Shown: piece by piece, positions 8,880 through 16,310 of the stretch
How the letters are laid out: the number at the start of each line of letters is the position of its first letter
Numbering within the stretch: position 1 is the stretch's first letter
Notes under the pieces: generated by a model
The model's input: only the letters and a program-made list of their open reading frames with translations
The model's database searches: none
What the model was told of the DNA's origin: nothing
Assembly (NCBI RefSeq): GCF_001420715.1
Contig: NZ_LJJC01000004.1
Location: 2,738,523-2,802,522, forward strand
From: Heyndrickxia shackletonii
Lineage (GTDB): Bacteria; Bacillota; Bacilli; Bacillales; Bacillaceae_C
Reading direction: 5' to 3'
DNA length: 64,000 nt
Position numbers and translations under genes: made by a program

Positions 8880-9533
8880 TTGAAAATTAGAGAAATAAAA
8901 CGTAATGCAAGACAAGCGTTAAAAGGAAAATGGGGATTTGCGATTTTACTTATCATTATTACATTTGCTATTACTAGTATGATCCCATTTATCATTAACG
9001 TCGCTTTGGATGGGGGTATTTCCGATGCTAATGATTCCTTGGGTTCAAATATCGGAAATCTAGTGTCCCTTTTTCTAATGCCTATTTCAGTTGGCTGCAG
9101 CTGGGTTTTCCTAAGCATTGTTAGAGGGGAAAAAGCTGAGATTAGCCATTTATTTCGGCTATTTATGGATGCAAAGAAATATTTCAAATCTTTAGGACTT
9201 TCATTACTTGTTGTAATATTTACGATATTATGGGCATTATTATTTATTATTCCGGGGATAATAAAAGGACTTGCATATTCACAAGTAAATTATTTATATA
9301 AGGACCATCCAGAATATAAAATTACTCAGCTTATTACAGAAAGCAGAAGATTGATGGATGGTTACAAGTGGAAATACTTTCTCCTTAATTTAAGCTTTAT
9401 AGGTTGGGGAATATTATGTATTTTTACATTAGGTATTGGCTTGCTATGGCTTATCCCTTACATAAATACGTCATTAGCAGAATTCTACCGTCAAAGAACT
9501 GAAACTACAGAGAAAACGTCTGATTTACTATAA
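8880..9533 (+). CDS. DUF975 family integral membrane protein
   Basis: A 217-residue membrane protein with about five hydrophobic segments. The opening basic motif IREIKRNARQALKGKWG followed by a membrane helix is typical of the DUF975 family. Further membrane spans are at about residues 17-40, 65-80, 105-130 and 165-200. The start is TTG at 8880, with AAGGAGG 9 nt upstream. Family function is unknown. It is a single gene with its own terminator. Confidence 0.85.
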   Translation: MKIREIKRNARQALKGKWGFAILLIIITFAITSMIPFIINVALDGGISDANDSLGSNIGNLVSLFLMPISVGCSWVFLSIVRGEKAEISHLFRLFMDAKKYFKSLGLSLLVVIFTILWALLFIIPGIIKGLAYSQVNYLYKDHPEYKITQLITESRRLMDGYKWKYFLLNLSFIGWGILCIFTLGIGLLWLIPYINTSLAEFYRQRTETTEKTSDLL

Positions 9534-9534
9534 T

Positions 9535-9560
9535 AAAAAGAGGGTTTCCCCTCTTTTTTT
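9535..9560 (+). terminator. intrinsic terminator
   Basis: AGAGGG / CCCTCT stem with a TTTC loop and a T7 tract, directly after the DUF975 gene. Confidence 0.85.
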
Positions 9561-9620
9561 ATTTGAACAATATTCTTCAAAACTATTAATCAAGTTTCAT
9601 TTTCACTGCTCGAATTATTC

Positions 9621-10826
9621 TCACACTGTAGTGGCTTCCCCTTTAACATTACTATTTTGTTCTAAAAAGGTAAGTGTTGCCGCACCTAATGTTTTAGCTG
9701 CAATTACTAATGCCCGTTCATCAATATCAAACTTTGGATGATGATGAGGGTAAGTGAACTCACGATCCGGAATTTCTGCTCCTGTAAAGAAGAAGGTACC
9801 TTTTACATGTTGTAAATAATAGGCATAGTCTTCTCCGCCCATTTGAGGTTCCCCTACTACAACCTGTTCGACTCCTGGTACACCTTTCGCAACTTCCGCA
9901 ACAAATTCTGTATCTTCTTTGTGATTTACCAGCGCAGGATAGCCCCTTGAATATTTATAATTATATGTAGATTCGCTAGTTTGACAGGTTCCTTTTACAA
10001 TCGTTTCGATTTCTTTTTCAATAAAATCTCTCACTTCTTCATTAAATGTCCTTACTGTCCCTCGTAAAACAGCCTTATCAGCAATAACATTAAAGGCATT
10101 CTCAGCTACAAAGGAACCGACTGATACTACTGCTGGAGACAATGGATTAACCCTTCTGCTTACAATTTGCTGAAGATTCATTACTAATTGCGAAGCAGTT
10201 ACAATGGCATCTTTTGTTTGATGCGGGGATGCTCCATGTCCTCCGCGACCTTGAATGGTAATTTCGAAGCTGTCCGCTGCAGCCATAACAGGTCCTACAC
10301 CATACACAATCGTGCCAACAGGTACTCCAGAAGAAAGATGTGTTCCGTAAATAACATCCACACCATCCAAGCAACCGTCCTCAATCATTGCTATTGCCCC
10401 GCCTGGAGATACTTCTTCTGCATGTTGATGAATGAAGACAATGGTTCCCTCAAGATCATCTTTTATACTATTTAAAGCTTTAGCAAGCCCTAGTAACGTT
10501 GCCGTATGCCCATCATGACCACAAGCATGCATAACACCTGGAACCTTAGACTTGTATGGAACTTCATTTTCTTCCTGAATCGGCAGCGCGTCAAAATCCG
10601 CCCTTAATCCAACCGTTTTACCAGGTTTTCCACCTTTTAGAACTGCTACTACTCCACGACCGCCAACCTCTGTTCGCACCTCATGTCCCAATGCTTGATG
10701 ATATGCCGCTACATATTTAGGAGTTTCTACTTCCTGAAAAGAAAGTTCAGGATTTTGATGAAGATGTCTGCGAATTTCCACGATTTCATCATATAGTTCA
10801 TCTAGCTTCGAAAATAATTGTTCCAT
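9621..10826 (-). CDS. M20 family amidohydrolase / aminoacylase
   Basis: A 401-residue cytosolic zinc hydrolase of the peptidase M20D type, which removes N-acyl groups from amino acids or related amides. Metal-site motifs are visible: HACGHDGHTA near residue 100, HQHAEEVSPGG near 135, the GTHLSSGVPVGT segment and GGEDYAYY near 335. The lid (dimerisation) domain lies between about 185 and 295 (RGGHGASPHQ). AAGGAGG precedes the ATG. It is similar to B. subtilis YhaA/YxeP-type enzymes. The physiological substrate is not evident, and no operon partner is present. Confidence 0.9.
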   Translation of the reverse strand: MEQLFSKLDELYDEIVEIRRHLHQNPELSFQEVETPKYVAAYHQALGHEVRTEVGGRGVVAVLKGGKPGKTVGLRADFDALPIQEENEVPYKSKVPGVMHACGHDGHTATLLGLAKALNSIKDDLEGTIVFIHQHAEEVSPGGAIAMIEDGCLDGVDVIYGTHLSSGVPVGTIVYGVGPVMAAADSFEITIQGRGGHGASPHQTKDAIVTASQLVMNLQQIVSRRVNPLSPAVVSVGSFVAENAFNVIADKAVLRGTVRTFNEEVRDFIEKEIETIVKGTCQTSESTYNYKYSRGYPALVNHKEDTEFVAEVAKGVPGVEQVVVGEPQMGGEDYAYYLQHVKGTFFFTGAEIPDREFTYPHHHPKFDIDERALVIAAKTLGAATLTFLEQNSNVKGEATTV

Positions 10827-11069
10827 TGGTCATTCCTCCTTAAAATTTATGTAAACCTTGATTAATTATCCAAGGTCAACTTACCGTATATTTCAATACT
10901 ATTGTTTTGTTTACTCTATCACCGTCCACAAATAATTTCAATAGCCTATACATACTAAATTTTCCGTCAATATGAGACATCTTTATTTCTACAACCGAAC
11001 TATTTTACTAGATTATCGATCGTATAAAATGATCTAACCTCTAATTATCCTATAGAGGAGGGGTTAAGG

Positions 11070-11192
11070 ATGCCAAAAAATTTACTTATTTCAATTATCG
11101 TAAGTTTTGGGCTGACCTATAATTTTATGGAGTATTTTTGTTTTCCGCATAAATATAAAGCGAAAGCGACTCGCACATCGGCATATAGATGA
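11070..11192 (+). CDS. small hydrophobic peptide, possibly truncated by a repeat
   Basis: A 40-codon frame with a strong ribosome binding site (GAGGAGGGG) before ATG. Residues 4-20 (NLLISIIVSFGLTYNF) form a probable membrane helix, followed by a basic tail (KYKAKATRTSAYR). The stop codon directly abuts a repeat unit at 11192-11218, so the C-terminus may derive from inserted sequence. The inverted repeat CCTCTA/TAGAGG around the ribosome binding site could mask it, but it is short. The product is unknown and translation is unproven. Confidence 0.4.
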   Translation: MPKNLLISIIVSFGLTYNFMEYFCFPHKYKAKATRTSAYR

Positions 11193-11218
11193 GTGAAATT
11201 GGCACTTCCATTTTCACC
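11192..11218. repeat. 27-bp hairpin repeat, copy 1
   Basis: Begins AGTGAAATTGGCACTTC and ends TTTTCACC. It matches 25 of 27 positions of the copy at 23573-23599. The arms GTGAAA/TTTCAC form a stem-loop. The surrounding 80 bp (CGCACATCGGCATATAG and beyond) also looks repeat-derived. Confidence 0.7.
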
Positions 11219-11326
11219 TGATGCCCTTACCTGAAAGACGAGGAAACGGTGAAATTCGCTAGCCAAAGACTAATCTGGTGAAATAATTTATGTGTTGAAC
11301 AACTTATAAATTCTTATAAATTAAAT

Positions 11327-11352
11327 AAAGGACAGATTTGCATCTGCCCTTT
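11327..11352 (-). terminator. intrinsic terminator of the YjcZ-like gene
   Basis: On the minus strand AAAGGGCAGAT, loop GCAA, ATCTGTCCTTT (one G-U pair), followed by ATTT. A second weaker hairpin lies at 11357-11384. Confidence 0.7.
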
Positions 11353-11399
11353 ACTCATTCTTTACATTTTTGTATAAAGAATGATTCCTGTTGATTATA

Positions 11400-11528
11400 T
11401 TACCATCTAACAAATGCTGTTCCAACAATAATCAATAGGATAAACAATACAACGATTAATGCAAAACCTGCACCAGCACCGTAGCCGCCGCCATAGCCGT
11501 AGCCTCCATATCCACATCCACCGCACAT
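11400..11528 (-). CDS. YjcZ family sporulation peptide
   Basis: A 42-residue peptide. Residues 1-21 are Gly/Tyr/Cys-rich ([19 protein letters not shown]). Residues 22-40 form one hydrophobic helix ([19 protein letters not shown]), ending RW. This two-part layout is that of the YjcZ/YrpD-type sporulation proteins common in Bacillus. Ribosome binding site GGGGGTGA lies just before the ATG. A sigma-K-like promoter (11582-11609) and an 18-bp palindrome lie upstream. That supports late mother-cell expression and a spore-coat or membrane location. Confidence 0.85.
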   Translation of the reverse strand: MCGGCGYGGYGYGGGYGAGAGFALIVVLFILLIIVGTAFVRW

Positions 11529-11557
11529 AAAGGTCACCCCCTTCACAAGACCAGTCA

Positions 11558-11575
11558 AGATTGTAATTACAATCT
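11558..11575. promoter_or_regulatory. perfect 18-bp palindrome at the predicted transcription start
   Basis: AGATTGTAATTACAATCT is self-complementary over all 18 bases. It begins about 7 bp downstream of the sigma-K-like -10 box, so it is placed either as an operator or as a 5'-terminal hairpin of the mRNA. Confidence 0.7.
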
Positions 11576-11581
11576 ATATCA

Positions 11582-11609
11582 TAATTTATGTACTTGAAAC
11601 TAAATCTGT
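11582..11609 (-). promoter_or_regulatory. sigma-K-type promoter
   Basis: On the minus strand the AC of the -35 region (11608-11609), a 17-bp spacer and CATAAATTA (11582-11590) match the sigma-K pattern AC-N17-CATAnnnTA exactly. It lies 54 bp upstream of the YjcZ-like start. Confidence 0.7.
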
Positions 11610-11727
11610 ATAGACAAACATATATCTTCCTGAAAATATTTCTGGATAAAAAAATTGCTACATTCATGTGTTGAATTATTATTCGATTTAGTTCTAAATC
11701 CTTAAAAAGGCTCTTACATTTAAAAGC

Positions 11728-11759
11728 AAAAAAAAGCGTATGCCTTAGACATACGCTTT
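11728..11759 (-). terminator. strong intrinsic terminator
   Basis: A 10-bp perfect stem (AAAGCGTATG/CATACGCTTT, 7-nt loop) followed on the minus strand by eight T residues. The nearest upstream minus gene is the SRPBCC gene ending at 12004, 245 bp away. Confidence 0.85.
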
Positions 11760-12003
11760 AATGGAGATGCTTTATGAATGGTCACGGATTACTATAAAAT
11801 ATGCAAATTCGAAGAAATGTTAAGGGACAAGGATGGAGAAAATAAAAATGTGTTTTTTATTCAAATATTTTATCTAAAAAGATAGTAAATTGTGTGATTA
11901 AAGCTTGCACGTAATCTGGAAAGGCAAAAGACGGTACTGAAATGAACAATATAATGTACTAAACAAAAGATAAAAAGCTACCGCCCATCCATAATGAATT
12001 CCA
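11760..12003. other. intergenic stretch without a recognisable gene
   Basis: Both strands were read. Only short frames without ribosome binding sites are present. It separates the SRPBCC gene from the terminator at 11728-11759 and may be a long 3' untranslated region or a lost small gene. Confidence 0.5.
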
Positions 12004-12489
12004 CTATATCTTTACTCGATCAACTTCAACCTTATATTGTTCATATACTTTTTGCCATTCTTCCATTGGAAACTCCATCGAGACACCATCCAATAATGCT
12101 GTAAAGACATCCAAACATATATGCCATCCCGCGATATCTTTTGCAGTATGATCAGTTGTAGTTGGAAAAATATCCGATAATACTAATAAACATTCTTCTG
12201 ATTGTGGCGATAATTCGAAACGAACTGAACCTTCACCCCATTCGTACTCTAAAACAGAGCCCTTTTCATAATCGGTGATCCTCATATCAATCGATTTCCC
12301 AGAGCCATCATTCATATGAAACTTAATCGTACCATCTTTTCGAAGATCTGTGACTTGAAGATTAGAGAACCATTTTACCAATTTATCGTTTTCTGTTAAA
12401 GCAGCCCAAACTTCTTGAACGGTATGAGGAAGCAAACGCTTAAAAATCGCAGTACAGCCATTTTCTGCTTTTTCTATTTCCGCAAACAT
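12004..12489 (-). CDS. SRPBCC / AHSA1-like domain protein
   Basis: A 161-residue protein of the START-like helix-grip fold. The opening pattern FKRLLPHTVQEVWAALTENDKLVKWF and the central WHICLDVFTALLDG are typical of AHSA1-type SRPBCC proteins, which bind small hydrophobic ligands. AGGAGG precedes the ATG. It lies just downstream of a VOC gene on the same strand but is separated from it by a terminator. No specific ligand can be assigned. Confidence 0.85.
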   Translation of the reverse strand: MFAEIEKAENGCTAIFKRLLPHTVQEVWAALTENDKLVKWFSNLQVTDLRKDGTIKFHMNDGSGKSIDMRITDYEKGSVLEYEWGEGSVRFELSPQSEECLLVLSDIFPTTTDHTAKDIAGWHICLDVFTALLDGVSMEFPMEEWQKVYEQYKVEVDRVKI

Positions 12490-12511
12490 ATAATATCCTC
12501 CTAAAATATAG

Positions 12512-12535
12512 AAAAGGCTATAAAAATAGCCTTTT
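12512..12535 (-). terminator. intrinsic terminator between the VOC and SRPBCC genes
   Basis: AAAAGGCTA/TAGCCTTTT stem, loop TAAAAA (12521-12526), symmetrical A and T flanks. It is placed right after the VOC gene stop. Partial read-through into the SRPBCC gene is possible. Confidence 0.8.
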
Positions 12536-12541
12536 TCCGTT

Positions 12542-12973
12542 TTATTGGTTATTTTCCCCGACGGTAGAAACCTGCCATGTAATCCCGAATTTATCTTTTA
12601 CTTGTCCATAAGAAGGACTCCAGAATGTTGCCTGAAGAGGCATTACGACTTCTCCTCCAGCTTGCAGCTTTTCAAATACTTCTTTTGATTTTTCCACATT
12701 GCCTATATTAACCGCTATCGTTACTTGTTCTCCTAGTTGATACGGTTGTCCTGGGAAGTTATCAGAAAGCATTAAATCGGTATTTCCAATTTTTAGATGA
12801 GCGTTTAAAACACAATCCTTTGCTTCTGCAGGAATAGGATGATTCGGATCCTCTGGCATATCTCCAAATGTTTGAAGAGTTAAAACTTCTGCATCTAAAG
12901 CATCTTGATAAAATTTTACCGCTTCTTGACCATTTCCGTTTGTTACCAAATACGGATGAATTCCTAAAATCAT
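12542..12973 (-). CDS. VOC family protein (PhnB-like)
   Basis: A 143-residue glyoxalase/bleomycin-resistance-fold protein. The PhnB-like features are PYLVTNGNGQEAVKFYQDAL at the N-terminus, HLKIGNTDLMLSD near residue 70 and YGQVKDKFGITWQV near the C-terminus. The chosen ATG (12973) has AGAGGTG 8 nt upstream, whereas the longer frame to 12994 lacks a good site. These proteins are metal-dependent or binding-only, and the substrate is unknown. Confidence 0.85.
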   Translation of the reverse strand: MILGIHPYLVTNGNGQEAVKFYQDALDAEVLTLQTFGDMPEDPNHPIPAEAKDCVLNAHLKIGNTDLMLSDNFPGQPYQLGEQVTIAVNIGNVEKSKEVFEKLQAGGEVVMPLQATFWSPSYGQVKDKFGITWQVSTVGENNQ

Positions 12974-13145
12974 GATGGACACCTCTATTTTCATTTTTAT
13001 ATTTTCTTCTAAGGTTCAGGAACATATGTTTGTGTACCTATTTAATTTAACATATTTACTTTTTGTTTGCAAACGGTTGCTAATATTTTTTTATCAAATA
13101 AATTTATTCACGAATCTATTCCATATTTAGCAAGGTACCTGCTCC

Positions 13146-13991
13146 TTATTTTGCAATAAAAGCAAAGGTTGACATTGGTTTAATGACCGAATTACGCATA
13201 GCATCATCCAATAATTTAATTTCCGAGAGGAGTAAGTTTTGAAATTTAGAAGGCATGTCAGAAACGGCATTCAGTTCTTCTGAATAATCCGTAAGCACAT
13301 GTTGAATCTCCCATTCACCATCTTGTAATGCTGGAGAATAAATGGTGGTCTCCTTTAGCACATTCCAACCCGCGTCCTCTGCAATTTTTTTAACATCCAT
13401 AGGAGTAAATAGTGTTCGGACATTGGAAAGGCTGGTATTTTTAAAGCACTCATATTGAGCTTGTATAAGAACAGAAAGGAAATGCGGCACCTGCTCATCC
13501 GTCTGAATTCTCGTGTCCCACTCCGCGAAGCATAGTGTTTTTCCCCATTTCTTCAATTGCATCAATATATCATGCAATTCTTCAAAGGAATGCAAATACC
13601 AAGAGCTGTGAGATAATACGACGAAGTCAAAATATCCTTTCGGAAAATCCACCTCTGGCGATAAAATATTCGTTTCAAATTGGACCTTTATCTGATTACC
13701 CAGAGCCGATTCCTTTAAATAGTGAATAGAATCCTCAAGAGTTATTGGGGCGCCGTAATCAGGAGAAGCAATATCAATGCCGTGTATAAGTCCTTTTTCA
13801 CCAACTAAATAAGCTAACACAGCAGTCGTATCACCTTGGCCACAACCGATTTCTAATACTTTACTTCCTTCGCTTATGCCCCAAAATTCTGCTAATTTTA
13901 GACGATGTTCAGTCTGAATCCTTTGTATTTCGGAATTTGCTTCACTGGCCGCCATACAATTGATAATGTATTCTATAGCATCTTTATTCAT
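13146..13991 (-). CDS. class I SAM-dependent methyltransferase
   Basis: A 281-residue cytosolic methyltransferase. Motif I is VLEIGCGQGDTTAVLA (about residues 38-53), the acidic residue after strand 2 is in IHGIDIASP, and strand 4 reads YFDFVVLSHSSWYL. AGGAGTGA precedes the ATG at 13991; the frame to 14036 has no site. It is similar to Bacillus proteins annotated only as methyltransferases. No target is implied by the neighbours. Confidence 0.85.
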   Translation of the reverse strand: MNKDAIEYIINCMAASEANSEIQRIQTEHRLKLAEFWGISEGSKVLEIGCGQGDTTAVLAYLVGEKGLIHGIDIASPDYGAPITLEDSIHYLKESALGNQIKVQFETNILSPEVDFPKGYFDFVVLSHSSWYLHSFEELHDILMQLKKWGKTLCFAEWDTRIQTDEQVPHFLSVLIQAQYECFKNTSLSNVRTLFTPMDVKKIAEDAGWNVLKETTIYSPALQDGEWEIQHVLTDYSEELNAVSDMPSKFQNLLLSEIKLLDDAMRNSVIKPMSTFAFIAK

Positions 13992-14084
13992 AATAATCAC
14001 TCCTAAATAAACTAACTGTAGACACATATTCGACATTTGCTGCAGAAATACCTTTTTTTAAATATTTGATAGTCCCCACACCTA

Positions 14085-14969
14085 CTATATAATCTGTTGA
14101 ATAGCATCTTCAATATGTCGATAGGTAAAATGAAAGCCTTCTTTTTCTAATCTTTCCGGAATGACCCAACGGCTTTTCAAAATTAGCTCTGTTTCTGTTT
14201 TGATTAAAACTGCCCCTAATTCCAGCATCCATTTGGGAGTAGGCAACCCGAATTTACGATTCATTGCTTTTCGTAATTTCATCATTAATTCTCGATTGGT
14301 AACGGGATTAGGTGACGAACAATTGAATACACCACTCAAATCTTCCCTCTCTTGAAGGAATTGGATTATCTGAAAGATATCTTCAACATGTACCCAGCTA
14401 AATTTTTGTGTGCCTGGTCCTTGTGTACCGCCAAGCCCAAAACGAACAAGGTTTTTAAAAGGAACAATAACACCGCCATGATCCCCTAAGACAATCGCTA
14501 TTCTTAACGCAATTTGACGAGTCCTCGGTAATGAAAAATGAAAGAATGCTTTCTCCCATTCTTTGGCAACATTCACGGAGAAACCTGTTCCGATTTCTCC
14601 AGCTTCCTCTGACATCGGTCTATCTTCCGCATGTCTGTATATAGTTGCTGTACTCGAGTTAATCCAGAGTTTAGGGGGATTTTGACATTCTAATATGGCA
14701 TTTCCTAAAAACTTAGTTGTTTCTGTACGCGACTGGAGAATTTCCTCTTTATTTTTTTCATTATAACGACAATCAACCGATTTGCCTGCAAGGTTTATCA
14801 ACATCTCAGCGTTTTCCAGTGCTTCCACTATTCCATCATGATTATCCCATGTGATGTGTGAAGGCTGTCTAGAAATGATTTTTACCTCATATCCTAATTC
14901 CTGATATTTCTTTTGAAAGTAAGTACCAATAAACCCGGTCCCGCCTGCTAAGACAATTTTCCTTTTCAT
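14085..14969 (-). CDS. TIGR01777 family NAD(P)-binding epimerase-like oxidoreductase
   Basis: A 294-residue extended short-chain dehydrogenase. The dinucleotide motif is GGTGFIGTYF at residues 8-17. The protein then shows LINLAGKSVDCRYNEKNKEE, NSSTATIYRHAED and a C-terminal domain (PTPKWMLELGAVLIKTETEL) typical of the YfhF/YbjP epimerase-like group. The ATG at 14969 has GAGGGGA upstream, so the frame to 15023 is not used. Its reaction is not known. In some bacteria a homologue affects cell division inhibition (SulA-like naming), but that is not evidence here. Confidence 0.85.
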   Translation of the reverse strand: MKRKIVLAGGTGFIGTYFQKKYQELGYEVKIISRQPSHITWDNHDGIVEALENAEMLINLAGKSVDCRYNEKNKEEILQSRTETTKFLGNAILECQNPPKLWINSSTATIYRHAEDRPMSEEAGEIGTGFSVNVAKEWEKAFFHFSLPRTRQIALRIAIVLGDHGGVIVPFKNLVRFGLGGTQGPGTQKFSWVHVEDIFQIIQFLQEREDLSGVFNCSSPNPVTNRELMMKLRKAMNRKFGLPTPKWMLELGAVLIKTETELILKSRWVIPERLEKEGFHFTYRHIEDAIQQII

Positions 14970-15091
14970 GCGATTCCCCTCTTTCGTTCGATAGAGATTG
15001 AAATACAGATAAGTAATATTCATTTGTGAATTATTTCACAAATATTATATCGAATTTTTCCAATAATGAAAACTGTTTATTATGTTTATAC

Positions 15092-15122
15092 AAAAAAACG
15101 TTGTCGAGCATATCAACAACGT
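15092..15122 (-). terminator. intrinsic terminator of yuiD
   Basis: ACGTTGT/ACAACGT stem (15098-15104 and 15116-15122) followed by TTTTTTTG on the minus strand. Confidence 0.8.
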
Positions 15123-15166
15123 AAATTTTACAATAATTTTGTTATGTAAACTAAATCACTTACTGT

Positions 15167-15643
15167 TTAAAAATATACAAAGTATAAAATAAAACTAATA
15201 CAAATGCCAACAATGGCTCCAACAAACACTTCAATCGGGCGATGCCCCAATAATTCCTTCAACGCCTCTCTTTGGTCCTGTGAAGAATTCTTTGGCTTTG
15301 CTCTCATTTCTTGAACAAATTCGTTAAATTCCTTCATCAAACGATTCAACACAATCGCTTGATTTCCAGCATGTCTGCGGACTCCGGCAGCATCGAACAT
15401 AATAATGGAACTAATCACAACTGCTATTGCAAATGAGGTGGATGCGATTCCGTTCACAATTCCAATTGCTGTCGATAAAGATGCCACTGCCGCTGAATGG
15501 GAGCTTGGCATACTCCCACTGCTAAAAGCAAGCCCAACATTCCAAGTTCGATTCGTAACAAAGTAAAGAGGAACCTTCACAACCTGCGCAAAAATAATCG
15601 ATACAAATGCTGCGATAAGTGGATAATTGCTAAATAGACTCAA
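15167..15643 (-). CDS. yuiD: divergent PAP2 family membrane protein YuiD
   Basis: A 158-residue integral membrane protein of the divergent PAP2 (DUF212) family. Conserved segments seen are FAQVVKVPLYF near residue 18, SGSMPSSHSAAVASL at about 42-56, FDAAGVRRHAGNQA at about 83-96 and GHRPIEVFVGAIVG near 135. The start is TTG at 15643 with AAAGGGGA upstream. The PSSH and GVRRHAG motifs recall the acid phosphatase/lipid phosphatase superfamily, but activity has not been agreed for this family. It is next to the DUF1292 gene, probably co-transcribed (24 bp apart). Confidence 0.9.
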   Translation of the reverse strand: MSLFSNYPLIAAFVSIIFAQVVKVPLYFVTNRTWNVGLAFSSGSMPSSHSAAVASLSTAIGIVNGIASTSFAIAVVISSIIMFDAAGVRRHAGNQAIVLNRLMKEFNEFVQEMRAKPKNSSQDQREALKELLGHRPIEVFVGAIVGICISFILYFVYF

Positions 15644-15667
15644 TCAGAAATCCCCTTTATCTTAATT

Positions 15668-15937
15668 TCATTTTTCTTCTGTCATCATATTTTCAAATTT
15701 CGAGGCAATTTTTTCAAACTCCTCATCATTTTCAATTGGTGATAAAAAACCATCCGAATCAATTTTCAAATAAAATACATCTATATCCTCCTCGTTATCT
15801 TGTTCCAAATCCTCCACAAAGCTAACGGCTATGTACTCAATACCAGCCTCCGATATAGTTCCAACCACTTCAACCTCTTGCTCTTCATTACCCTCTTCAC
15901 TTATTGTAAAAACTTCTCCAACTTCATATTTTTCCAT
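15668..15937 (-). CDS. DUF1292 domain protein
   Basis: An 89-residue very acidic protein (pI clearly low, many Glu and Asp). The VFTISEEGNEEQEVEVVGTI start and EDIDVFYLKIDSDGFLSPIENDEEFEKI are typical of the DUF1292 (YrzB-like) family. GTGAGG precedes the ATG. It lies 24 bp upstream of yuiD on the same strand, so the two probably form one transcript. The function is unknown. Confidence 0.8.
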   Translation of the reverse strand: MEKYEVGEVFTISEEGNEEQEVEVVGTISEAGIEYIAVSFVEDLEQDNEEDIDVFYLKIDSDGFLSPIENDEEFEKIASKFENMMTEEK

Positions 15938-16111
15938 TATTTTTACCTCACAAATTAGATTTTTTGATAGTAATAAGTTATCCTATTATACTTCATTTCA
16001 TTATAAAACTAGCTCAAAATTTTGCAGTTTTAATAAACGTAATTTTAGCAATTATCAATATTCCCGCACTTTTCTTCGTTGATCGTGACCACAACGACTT
16101 TTTACCTAATG

Positions 16112-16142
16112 ACGGTCACGTTCCTCTCTTGACCGTGACCGT
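16112..16142. repeat. GGTCACG hairpin repeat
   Basis: ACGGTCACG (16112-16120) and CGTGACCGT (16134-16142) are perfect 9-bp inverted arms around a 13-nt loop. CGTGACC also occurs at 16084-16090. The TGACC core resembles the sub-repeats of the 228-1100 array. Confidence 0.6.
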
Positions 16143-16310
16143 TCCAACTTAATTTTACTTGTGTTAGTTACATTGTTCCTATGTTCAGCGCAAGTGCCTG
16201 GTACTGTTTTTATACCATTGCATATGTTTTTTAGATTCAGTCTCTTTTTCTAAAACGGACCTCTTCTACAATAAAAATACTAAAAACAACAATGCCGCTT
16301 TCAACTCAAG

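Noticed and set aside
16112-16142. GGTCACG hairpin as a binding site for a regulator
   Set aside because: It resembles the dispersed TGACC-type repeats of the window and lies far from any start codon in a sensible orientation.
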